DNA of 5,431 nt from positions 1-5,431 of the forward strand of contig JAGWPI010000222.1 in the NCBI GenBank assembly GCA_028877005.1. The letters run 5' to 3'. Origin of the DNA: Bacteroidota bacterium. GTDB lineage: Bacteria > Bacteroidota > Bacteroidia > Chitinophagales > Chitinophagaceae. Positions 1 to 5,431 of the stretch are shown here, piece by piece; the first letter of the stretch is position 1, and each line of letters begins with the position of its first letter. Made by a program: the position numbers and the translations under genes. The notes beneath the pieces were generated by a model. It had not been told where the DNA came from. It did not search any database and saw only the letters and a list, made by a program, of their open reading frames with translations.

Positions 1-1163
1 AAAATAAAGCCTATGATACACTAGCCTATGAAGTAGCTAGAACCATTACCGTTAATAAAAGTTTAGCTGTTGTTTTAGGTGTGGCTCCCTTGTTAAGCAT
101 TAATGCCTTGTATACTATTTATTTTTATTCTGCCAATGCGCTTACCGGATTAATGTGGATATTAATTATACCCTTAGTTGCTGTGGCTTTTTTATTAACC
201 TATTTACATAAATATACTTGGCATAGTATGGCCCATTTAAAATGGCTACATATTGCTATTATAGGTGCTTCTGTACTCTTATTTTTATTTATACCTTTAA
301 TTTTTTTAGTGAATATTAACTTAATGTTATTCCCCGAAAAGTGGTCAAGTATTCACGGATTTATTAGTGCTTTGTTTTTACCCAATGTTTTTCCGCGATA
401 CCTACATTTTATTTTTGCCTCCTTAGCTGTTACAGGTTTATTTTTATTTTGGTATGTAGGTAGAAAAAATTATCCTTTTGAAACCATTTTTCCGGGTTCC
501 TTTTCTAGATATGATGTAAAAAAAATATCTTATTCTCTTACATTAGGTGCAAGTGTAATGCAGTTTTTAATAGGCCCTATTGTATTAATTTCATTACCTT
601 CTAAAGGTTTTGGGTGGGGCTTACTGACAATTATTATTATAGGTGCTTTTTTGGCGTTAATTGCTATGTGGTGGATTTGGAAAGCATTAATAGGCCCAAG
701 AGATCTAATTAATAGGAGATTTGGTGGTGTTGTTATTTTAATGAGTATTACCGTATTATTTATGGGAAGTGGTCGCCATGTGTATCGTGCTAATGCTCTA
801 GATCCACACAGACAATTAATGGCTGAAAAAACAGCAGCCTTTGAAAAATTATCTGAAGAAGCTCGAATGCATCCTCAGCAAATGCAAGATGCCAGTACGT
901 TAGATACCGCTTTGGGGCCTGTTGCAAAAGGGGCATCACTGTTCAAATCTAATTGTAGTATTTGCCATCAGAAAGACACAAAATTAGTAGGTCCACCTAT
1001 TACAGAAATGGTTAGTATTTATAAAAATAATGTTTCCGGTTTAGAACAATGGATAAAAGCGCCAGGCAAAAAAAGACCCGATTATCCACAAATGCCAACA
1101 CTTAGCCAACTTTCAGATGCAGATAGAGCTAATTTAGCACAATATATTTTATCTATTCACTAA
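1..1163 (+). CDS. Cytochrome bd subunit I-like membrane protein with C-terminal cytochrome c domain (5' truncated by window edge)
   Basis: The reading frame is open from base 3 with no stop, so the gene starts outside the window; the GTG at 81 lies inside a membrane segment and is not a credible start. About 386 residues are visible. Seven hydrophobic helices (roughly bases 55-130, 145-210, 240-325, 400-460, 530-597, 610-690, 720-770) are followed by a soluble tail with one heme c site, CSICH (954-968), and a likely distal Met ligand in YPQMPT (Met at 1092-1094). The stretch RYLHFIFASLAVTG, with its His at 405-407, aligns by eye with the heme b558 His186 helix of E. coli CydA, and the preceding helix and LFLPN segment also match in order. 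With one further helix upstream, the tail would lie in the periplasm, as heme c attachment requires. This resembles the bd-superfamily members that carry heme c; the role is presumably quinol or cytochrome c electron transfer, but the substrate is unknown. A small membrane protein follows 13 bases downstream. I am confident of a membrane-anchored cytochrome c and moderately confident of the CydA relationship. Confidence 0.8.
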   Translation, partial: NKAYDTLAYEVARTITVNKSLAVVLGVAPLLSINALYTIYFYSANALTGLMWILIIPLVAVAFLLTYLHKYTWHSMAHLKWLHIAIIGASVLLFLFIPLIFLVNINLMLFPEKWSSIHGFISALFLPNVFPRYLHFIFASLAVTGLFLFWYVGRKNYPFETIFPGSFSRYDVKKISYSLTLGASVMQFLIGPIVLISLPSKGFGWGLLTIIIIGAFLALIAMWWIWKALIGPRDLINRRFGGVVILMSITVLFMGSGRHVYRANALDPHRQLMAEKTAAFEKLSEEARMHPQQMQDASTLDTALGPVAKGASLFKSNCSICHQKDTKLVGPPITEMVSIYKNNVSGLEQWIKAPGKKRPDYPQMPTLSQLSDADRANLAQYILSIH

Positions 1164-1176
1164 TAAAAAATTATAT

Positions 1177-1344
1177 ATGTATACTGTTATTTTTACAATG
1201 ATAGCCTTATTGTTGATTATTTTGATTGGGATACAACTGGTTCGGTTATATGCTTACATTATTGCTTTAAATAAGGATGTTAATTTATTAAAAATACACG
1301 CAAAAGAAGAAAAGGAATATCAATTTATCAGAGGGCTGTATTAA
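1177..1344 (+). CDS. Small single-pass membrane protein (55 aa), possible accessory subunit
   Basis: An ATG at 1177 opens a 55-codon frame ending in TAA at 1342-1344. It starts 13 bases after the stop of the bd-like/cytochrome c gene on the same strand, so co-transcription is likely. Residues 4-22 form one strongly hydrophobic helix (VIFTMIALLLIILIGIQLV). It is followed by Arg23, a second mildly hydrophobic stretch (LYAYIIAL) and a charged tail (KIHAKEEKEYQFIRGLY). The leader is A-rich without a Shine-Dalgarno sequence, as is usual in Bacteroidota. I do not recognise the family. True bd oxidases carry tiny single-helix subunits (CydX, CydS) encoded next to cydA, so an analogous role is a reasonable inference, but there is no sequence match to CydX in my reading. 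It lacks the motifs I would expect of CcoS. It could also be a chance frame, though the hydrophobic-then-charged pattern and tight spacing argue for a real gene. Confidence 0.6.
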   Translation: MYTVIFTMIALLLIILIGIQLVRLYAYIIALNKDVNLLKIHAKEEKEYQFIRGLY

Positions 1345-1373
1345 GATTTATTTATCAAAATCATGAATTTAAA

Positions 1374-2765
1374 CTATAAAGATTTTAAATATTCAATGAT
1401 GGCTTTTCTGTCCTCTTCCGATAAATTATCGCCAAAATTATGTCCATAATTACCATAGCCCGGTAAAGTAGTATTATATATTTTTTTACCGCCCTTTTTT
1501 TTATGGTTAGTATAATTCCAGCCTACTTCAACATAATTATAAGAAGGTTTTCTAAAATCTCGGCTCCAATAAGTAGGACGCTTTTTGCTATTTAATACCC
1601 CTTCTAAAGTAGGTACGGAGCCATTGTGAAAGTAAGGAGCTGTAATCCAAACGCCATCTAAAGGTGGTGCTATGTAACCATTATATGGAACTAATTTGGC
1701 AGGATGATAGCTGGTAGCAAACCAACTTTTATTAAACCATTCAATAAACTGCGGATTTTGTTGGTTGGATTTATAAAGTGATGAGTCGGTACCAATTATT
1801 TTTTCAGGTATTAATAAATTTGGATATGTACTTTCTTTTCCATAAGTTCCATGACATTTACTGCATTTAGTTGTAAATAATAATTCTCCCTCATTGGCTA
1901 AGTCTTTGTTAATGGGTTTTGGGTATTTTGGCGGATTTATTGATTGAATATAGGCTAATACATCTGCAAAGTGTTTGTAAACCTCTGCAGCTTCTGTTGT
2001 ATCTTTTACTGTTAAAATATTACTTAGCATTAAAAATTTTCCAAAATCACCACGACCAAAACCAGTATAAAACATGGCGTTTTTCTTTTTTAATAGCCAC
2101 CAAGCAGGGGCATCTGTTGGTATTACTTCTTTGGGAATATCTAGTATTGTGCTATCACTCCATTGTAAGGTAATTGGATTGCGATGGGCCACTAATAGCA
2201 TGGCTAACCTGTCTGCTGCATTTACTCCTCTTACTTCGGTTTGTAAGTCTGGATATATTGCATTAAATGATTGTACAATGGTTTTGCTTCCTTCAAATTG
2301 TTTGGGTGCAATTGATTTTAATATTTGAAAGGTTGTATTGGTTAAAATAGTATTTTGTTTTTTTGTATTACTAAAGTCAATAAAACTATTCCCTAATCCT
2401 ACATATAATTGTTTATCAAAAACTTGTGCATGGCATTGTAAGCAGTTGGGAACAACCATGTCAATACCTTGTTCGTTTTTTATAACATTAAAACCAAATG
2501 GAACTGTTGAATTTTTTCCGGTACGTTTTAAAAAGTTTTCTTTGTCTTTACCTGCTATAATTCTGTAAAATCGATAAGGGAATCCACTACTTACATAATT
2601 ACCTGTTATCAAATATTCGTAGCCTTTGGCTGCATTGCCTTGCTGTTGTTGAGAGGGGGGGATGGGTTCAGGTTTTACTGAATTGTTAAACTTTTCAGAA
2701 ACAGTTGCCGATAATGTAATTACAGCGATAATAAATAGTGTGCCAATAGTTTGTTTTCTATACAT
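1374..2765 (-). CDS. Exported di-heme cytochrome c, RoxA-like / cytochrome c peroxidase-MauG superfamily
   Basis: The 463-residue protein begins with a signal peptide (MYRKQTIGTLFIIAVITLSA, cleavage near residue 20-23) and so acts in the periplasm. It has two heme c sites, CLQCH at 108-112 and CSKCH at 301-305. A C-terminal APYFHNGSVPTL stretch (376-387, His380) is the hallmark of the di-heme peroxidase/MauG/RoxA superfamily. The heme motifs lie about 193 residues apart, close to the spacing I recall for rubber oxygenase RoxA and wider than in classical CcpA peroxidases. The segments GYEYLITGNYVSSGFPY (48-64) and APAWWLLKKKNAMFYTG (219-235) are also typical of RoxA-like proteins. The end, LSEEDRKAIIEYLKSL, is a standard cytochrome c helix. 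At 463 residues it is shorter than RoxA (over 600), so rubber cleavage should not be assumed. Peroxide reduction, oxidation of another organic substrate or plain electron transfer are all open. The ATG at 2765 is chosen because the signal peptide follows directly. The gene is convergent with the membrane cytochrome operon, with about 30 bases between stops. Confidence 0.85.
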   Translation of the reverse strand: MYRKQTIGTLFIIAVITLSATVSEKFNNSVKPEPIPPSQQQQGNAAKGYEYLITGNYVSSGFPYRFYRIIAGKDKENFLKRTGKNSTVPFGFNVIKNEQGIDMVVPNCLQCHAQVFDKQLYVGLGNSFIDFSNTKKQNTILTNTTFQILKSIAPKQFEGSKTIVQSFNAIYPDLQTEVRGVNAADRLAMLLVAHRNPITLQWSDSTILDIPKEVIPTDAPAWWLLKKKNAMFYTGFGRGDFGKFLMLSNILTVKDTTEAAEVYKHFADVLAYIQSINPPKYPKPINKDLANEGELLFTTKCSKCHGTYGKESTYPNLLIPEKIIGTDSSLYKSNQQNPQFIEWFNKSWFATSYHPAKLVPYNGYIAPPLDGVWITAPYFHNGSVPTLEGVLNSKKRPTYWSRDFRKPSYNYVEVGWNYTNHKKKGGKKIYNTTLPGYGNYGHNFGDNLSEEDRKAIIEYLKSL

Positions 2766-2828
2766 TCCTAATTTTTTTACATGGCTTATTCATATAACAA
2801 GCATAGGAACATTTTGTTAAAATTAGTA

Positions 2829-3152
2829 TTAGGTTTCTGAATTTTCTTTTTTACTTAATAAATAATTAATCCATCTATCCAGTATATTCCCTGCTTTTTC
2901 TTCTGCTTTATTTATTATACGTTCTACATTTTGTTGAATGGCAGGAATGCCTAGTAATGTAATTAAAACATTACTTTTTTTAAGTAGAGGGTATTTTTTA
3001 AAAATGGTATTTTTAATAAGTGTGGGATAATTTTCCTGTAGAATATCCCACCGCATTCCTATGTTTGTTTCTAATACCTTCTTTTCTTGTTTTAATTCCC
3101 AAATTGCATTGTTTAGATCTGATAAACTGGAAATATTTTTTATTGGTTTCAT
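2829..3152 (-). CDS. Hypothetical protein, 107 aa, charged and helical, paired with holin-like gene
   Basis: I do not recognise a named family. The protein starts at an ATG (3152) and reads as mostly helical. Residues 8-40 are rich in Leu, Glu and Lys with coiled-coil character (SDLNNAIWELKQEKKVLET), the centre has a short hydrophobic patch (NVLITLLGIPAI, 61-72), and residues 73-107 form a charged amphipathic helix ending in KKENSET. There is no signal peptide, no convincing membrane helix and no Cys. It lies 37 bases downstream of the Holin-X-type gene on the same strand, so the two are probably one transcript. Enterobacteria have a comparable arrangement in yqjD-yqjE-yqjK, where small charged proteins accompany the holin-like membrane protein. 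By that analogy it may be a peripheral partner of the membrane protein, but this is inference from position only. Confidence 0.7.
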   Translation of the reverse strand: MKPIKNISSLSDLNNAIWELKQEKKVLETNIGMRWDILQENYPTLIKNTIFKKYPLLKKSNVLITLLGIPAIQQNVERIINKAEEKAGNILDRWINYLLSKKENSET

Positions 3153-3189
3153 ATAAATTTTTTAGCTAGTGATGGGCTTCTTTATTATT

Positions 3190-3555
3190 TTAATCTTCTA
3201 AGTCTGTAGTTTGTTGCTGTATAATTATTTTAATAAAAGGATTAATAAAAAGTTGTTTCCTAAAAATGGTAATTAATACAATTAAAATAGTAAAAATGAT
3301 TACCGTTATTCCAAAACCAGCGGGTATATTTTGCAAAAGGGCTCCCATCCAAAAGCTAAATGCGAAACCTGCAAACAACAATAATCCAAAAAACAAAAAA
3401 ACAAAAATTAGCATCCATAGCAAAAGTCCACCTATGGTAGCATTTTTTTTAATTAATTCAAGTTTGAATATTTTTATTTGGATGTTTGCATAATCCTGCA
3501 CTATTTTCTTAGCATCCTCCAAAAATTCAAATAAAGTAGTATGATTCGTATCCAT
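3190..3555 (-). CDS. Phage holin family (Holin-X / YqjE-type) two-helix membrane protein
   Basis: The protein, read from the ATG at 3555, has 121 residues: an amphipathic charged N-terminal helix (6-37, FEFLEDAKKIVQDYANIQIK and on), a Gly-rich first membrane segment (about 41-74), a short turn at NIPAG (76-80), a second membrane helix (about 81-98) and a basic then polar tail ending TTDLED. This layout fits the putative Holin-X family (Pfam Phage_holin_3_6) that includes YqjE. In free-living bacteria such proteins are ordinary envelope proteins despite the holin name, and no phage genes surround it. The frame stays open to a TTG at 3591, which would add 12 residues. I prefer the ATG because it starts directly before the conserved amphipathic helix and is preceded by an A-rich leader. 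The downstream 107-residue gene follows after 37 bases and is probably co-transcribed. The function is not established; a role in membrane stress or ribosome-membrane association is known only for relatives. Confidence 0.75.
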   Translation of the reverse strand: MDTNHTTLFEFLEDAKKIVQDYANIQIKIFKLELIKKNATIGGLLLWMLIFVFLFFGLLLFAGFAFSFWMGALLQNIPAGFGITVIIFTILIVLITIFRKQLFINPFIKIIIQQQTTDLED

Positions 3556-3600
3556 TTTTTTGATTAAAGTTAATTCATTTTGCGTTAACAACTTATTAAT

Positions 3601-3628
3601 GTAAAAAGCAACTGTTGTAATTTTTTAC
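3601..3628. other. Inverted repeat / potential hairpin upstream of holin-like gene
   Basis: The arms GTAAAAA (3601-3607) and TTTTTAC (3622-3628) are perfectly complementary, and inside the loop CAA (3609-3611) can pair with TTG (3615-3617). On the minus strand it lies 45 bases before the ATG of the holin-like gene, so it could fold in that leader. The stem is almost all A-U and has no trailing pure U-run beyond the arm, so it is a weak candidate for either a terminator of the upstream gene or a leader structure. Confidence 0.3.
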
Positions 3629-3634
3629 ATAAGC

Positions 3635-3663
3635 ATAATAAAAAATTAACTGAAGTGTTACAA
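3635..3663 (-). promoter_or_regulatory. Weak candidate promoter for the holin-like gene pair
   Basis: Read on the minus strand, TTGTAA (3663-3658) and TATTAT (3640-3635) are separated by 17 bases, resembling a -35/-10 pair, about 80 bases before the ATG at 3555. Bacteroidota primary sigma factors usually prefer TTG near -33 and TAnnTTTG near -7. The second element does not match that, and such AT-rich hexamers arise easily by chance here. A promoter somewhere in the spacer is likely because the spacer to the upstream gene is about 230 bases, but this exact position is tentative. Confidence 0.2.
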
Positions 3664-3717
3664 CAAATAATCATTGTTATCTGCAGCGCTAATATGCTAG
3701 ATGGTATATTAATAAAA

Positions 3718-3730
3718 TATTATGATACTA
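3718..3730. repeat. 13-base direct repeat, copy 1 (downstream of the binding-protein gene)
   Basis: TATTATGATACTA occurs here and again, identical and in the same orientation, at 4976-4988. The two copies lie in the non-coding spacers immediately downstream and upstream of the binding-protein gene. The match ends exactly at 13 bases on both sides. Confidence 0.5.
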
Positions 3731-3784
3731 CGTTATAATTTACTTAATTAATGTGGAAGGAAATACTATTTGAAATTTTTTTGA

Positions 3785-4957
3785 TTAATTCACCGATTTT
3801 AAAATACCGCCGGTCTTTTGTAAAAAATACAATTGTTGATTTTCCATGTAGTGAATGACTCCTAAGTTTTTATTATCTCTGATTGGCTGTATATTAAAGT
3901 TATTGAATAATGTAATATGTGAATCTGACAAGTGATTAAGTGATTCAGAACCATATTGTTGCCATACTTTCATAAAATGAAAAATAGTTTCATATCCTTT
4001 TAACATCATATCGCTAGGGTAACTATTTAATTGTTGCTTGTATTTTTCAGCTATACTATTATATAATGCCGTATTTCTATTGCAGTAAAATGGTGTAGTA
4101 TAAACAATACTTGCATTACTATATAAAGGCTGCTCTAAGCCTGGCATAGCATCCCATGTAGGCATTCCAACAACTAATGAAGAAAAGTTTTTAGCATCGC
4201 TGGCTGCTTTAATTAATTGCATGGCAAAACCATCATTCAATGAACCGCAGATTAATATATTTTTTTTTGTACTATCTAAATAAGGCGTAATTTGTTTTAC
4301 TGAAAATGTATCGGGTAACTGTATGGTTAAATATTTTAACGGAATACCATATGTATTGTGGCCCATTTGCGAAAAAATTGATTGTATTATTTCTGCAGGT
4401 TTTCCTTTTCTTGTAAATAGAACTATTTTATCGAAGGCATAATTACGTTGTAGATATTTATATATACTAGTACAATGTGTTTGTAGGGTTGAATTTAAAA
4501 TTATAAAATAAGGGTTATTATTGATACCTGCATTATTAGGGTAGGTGGCAGATATTAATGGTATTTTATGAAGTAATGCAAAATCTGCCAATTTTTTTAA
4601 ATCCTTCCTATCATTGCTAGAAGTAATAATAAAATCTAAATCTAACATTTCATTAGTTTTTAAAATACTATCTACAGGAAGTTGATTATTTTTTGTATCA
4701 TAAATCATTACAATGGCATTAACTCCTTGTTTTTGTAATGAATCAACAGCAGCCATAACGCCATTGTAAAATTCTAAACCCGGTAGTACTTGTTTGGGTA
4801 AATTTCTATCATCTAACCGGTAAACATTGCCATTAAAAGCAGAATCAATATATATAGGTGAAAATAGGGCCACTTTTATTGGTTGCACCTGCGTTTTTGC
4901 CGATGTAAATATGAGCGTTCCTAACAATAAAAAAATAATGTGAAATTCTAGTTTCAT
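3785..4957 (-). CDS. Exported type 1 periplasmic-binding-fold protein (ABC amino acid substrate-binding protein-like)
   Basis: The 390-residue protein has a signal peptide (KLEFHIIFLLLGTLIFTSA, cleavage after about residue 20). No lipobox Cys is present, so it should be soluble in the periplasm rather than a lipoprotein. The mature part starts with a beta strand typical of the Peripla_BP_6/LivJ fold (IKVALFSPIYID, 27-38). It continues with a helix after PGLEFYNGVMAAVDSL (59-74), a DFIITSSND segment (108-116), IPLISATYP (132-140), the second-lobe strand KIVLFTRKG (177-185), VVGMPTWDAM (262-271) and the late helix GYETIFHFMKVWQ (321-333). These fit both lobes of a type 1 binding protein of normal length. 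No permease or ATPase is in the window, so it may sense or scavenge rather than serve a transporter. In many Bacteroidota, as I recall, the gene beside guaA encodes such a domain joined to LysM repeats; no LysM is present here. It begins 39 bases after guaA, so read-through from guaA is likely. The ligand is unknown. Confidence 0.75.
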   Translation of the reverse strand: MKLEFHIIFLLLGTLIFTSAKTQVQPIKVALFSPIYIDSAFNGNVYRLDDRNLPKQVLPGLEFYNGVMAAVDSLQKQGVNAIVMIYDTKNNQLPVDSILKTNEMLDLDFIITSSNDRKDLKKLADFALLHKIPLISATYPNNAGINNNPYFIILNSTLQTHCTSIYKYLQRNYAFDKIVLFTRKGKPAEIIQSIFSQMGHNTYGIPLKYLTIQLPDTFSVKQITPYLDSTKKNILICGSLNDGFAMQLIKAASDAKNFSSLVVGMPTWDAMPGLEQPLYSNASIVYTTPFYCNRNTALYNSIAEKYKQQLNSYPSDMMLKGYETIFHFMKVWQQYGSESLNHLSDSHITLFNNFNIQPIRDNKNLGVIHYMENQQLYFLQKTGGILKSVN

Positions 4958-4967
4958 GCAATTTATT

Positions 4968-4988
4968 TAGTATTTTATTATGATACTA
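4968..4988. other. Inverted repeat in the guaA / binding-protein spacer
   Basis: TAGTAT (4968-4973) and ATACTA (4983-4988) are perfect complements separated by nine bases. The right arm overlaps the second copy of the 13-base repeat. The whole spacer is only 39 bases, so in a read-through transcript this would form a weak stem about ten bases before the binding-protein start. It could be an operator-like site or chance in AT-rich DNA. Confidence 0.3.
4976..4988. repeat. 13-base direct repeat, copy 2 (between guaA and the binding-protein gene)
   Basis: TATTATGATACTA is identical to the copy at 3718-3730. It sits in the 39-base spacer between the guaA stop and the binding-protein ATG, overlapping an inverted repeat. 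Confidence 0.5.
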
Positions 4989-4996
4989 TTTAAAGG

Positions 4997-5431
4997 TTAT
5001 TCCCATTCAATAGTAGCAGGTGGTTTGCTACTAATATCATATACTACTCTGTTAATGCCCTTTACTTGGTTGATGATGGCATTAGAAACATTGGCTAAAA
5101 ATTCGTAAGGTAAATGCGCCCAATCTGCTGTCATACCATCTACACTTGTTACCGCTCTTAGTGCTAAGGTAAATTCATAAGTTCGTTCGTCACCCATAAC
5201 GCCAACGCTTTTTACGGGTAATAAAATAGAGCCGGCTTGCCAAACAGTATGATATAAATTTGTTTGCTTTAATGCCTGAATAAAAATAGCATCTGCTTCT
5301 TGCAGTAATTGTACTTTTTCTTCAGTTACCTCTCCTAAAATTCGAATAGCTAATCCTGGGCCGGGAAATGGGTGCCGGCTAATTAATTCAGCTGGTATTC
5401 CCAACTCTAAACCTACTTTTCTTACCTCGTC
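4997..5431 (-). CDS. guaA: GMP synthase (glutamine-hydrolysing), C-terminal part; 5' end beyond the window
   Basis: GuaA converts XMP to GMP using ATP and glutamine-derived ammonia in the cytoplasm, the last step of guanine nucleotide synthesis. The visible 144 residues are the C-terminal dimerisation/XMP-binding domain (GMP_synt_C). The motif [17 protein letters not shown] near the start of the fragment, then [36 protein letters not shown] and the invariant ending KPPATIEWE, match E. coli GuaA closely from memory. The frame is open to base 5431, reading [10 protein letters not shown] before [10 protein letters not shown], so no start lies in the window; the TTG at 5404 is an internal Leu codon. 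Full-length enzymes have about 510-525 residues, so the N-terminal glutaminase and ATP-pyrophosphatase domains are to the right. The end is intact, and nothing suggests a pseudogene. The exported binding-protein gene follows 39 bases downstream. Confidence 0.97.
   Translation of the reverse strand, partial: DEVRKVGLELGIPAELISRHPFPGPGLAIRILGEVTEEKVQLLQEADAIFIQALKQTNLYHTVWQAGSILLPVKSVGVMGDERTYEFTLALRAVTSVDGMTADWAHLPYEFLANVSNAIINQVKGINRVVYDISSKPPATIEWE

Noticed and set aside
81..83. GTG as the start of the membrane cytochrome gene
   Set aside because: The frame continues open to the window edge, and the preceding residues (VNKSLAVVLG) are part of the same hydrophobic helix, so the real start is upstream of the window.
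1345..1373. Bidirectional terminator between the convergent cytochrome genes
   Set aside because: The 29 bases are AT-rich with no GC-containing stem and no clear U-run; I see no supportable hairpin.
1919..2568. Three overlapping plus-strand open frames of 76-84 codons
   Set aside because: They lie wholly inside the di-heme cytochrome gene on the opposite strand, have no domain character and are antisense shadows.
2798..2805. TATGCTTG on the minus strand as a Bacteroidota -7 element (TAnnTTTG) for the di-heme cytochrome gene
   Set aside because: It has one mismatch to the consensus and no TTG at the expected distance upstream, so it is not distinguishable from chance.
3266..3493. Plus-strand open frame of 75 codons
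   Set aside because: It is antisense to the holin-like gene, and its Lys/Asn/Pro-rich sequence follows from the complement of hydrophobic codons.
3190..3555. Prophage remnant suggested by the phage holin family label
   Set aside because: No lysin, tail, integrase or other phage gene is nearby, and the Holin-X/YqjE type is widespread in ordinary chromosomes.
2766..3640. Shared ATGTAAAAAA(A)TTA string upstream of the di-heme cytochrome and holin-like genes as a common regulatory box
   Set aside because: The string is almost pure A/T, lies at different distances from the two starts and is likely by composition.

Overview
The window looks like a chromosomal stretch of a low-GC member of the Bacteroidota, probably Chitinophagaceae-like. 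The evidence is the AT-rich composition, A-rich leaders almost without Shine-Dalgarno sequences, and a gene set familiar from that phylum (guaA next to a type 1 periplasmic binding protein, a Holin-X-type membrane protein, multi-domain c-type cytochromes). The assignment is from recall of families, not from a search. All gene space is chromosomal housekeeping or respiratory in character. I see no insertion sequence, CRISPR array, tRNA or rRNA.

Layout: (1) positions 1-1163, plus strand, hold the 3' part of a gene for a polytopic membrane protein resembling cytochrome bd subunit I (CydA superfamily), fused to a C-terminal mono-heme cytochrome c domain. (2) At 1177-1344 a 55-residue single-pass membrane protein follows 13 bases later, a possible small accessory subunit. 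(3) Convergent to these, on the minus strand, 1374-2765 encodes an exported di-heme cytochrome c of the RoxA-like / cytochrome c peroxidase-MauG superfamily. (4) Upstream of it, still on the minus strand, are a 107-residue unrecognised charged protein (2829-3152) and a Holin-X/YqjE-type two-helix membrane protein (3190-3555). (5) After an AT-rich spacer of about 230 bases come an orphan exported type 1 periplasmic-binding-fold protein (3785-4957) and, 39 bases upstream of that, the C-terminal third of guaA (GMP synthase), which runs off the right edge.

Functionally, the left half is electron transfer: a membrane b/c cytochrome and a separate periplasmic di-heme cytochrome meet tail to tail. 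They face the same compartment, but they are on opposite strands and need not work together. The right half joins purine synthesis (GuaA) with an exported binding protein and a small envelope-protein pair. No clearly novel multi-gene system is visible. The points most worth a second look are the bd-like/cytochrome c fusion that appears to lack the acidic residues of true bd oxidases, the small membrane protein behind it, and a 13-base direct repeat on either side of the binding-protein gene.
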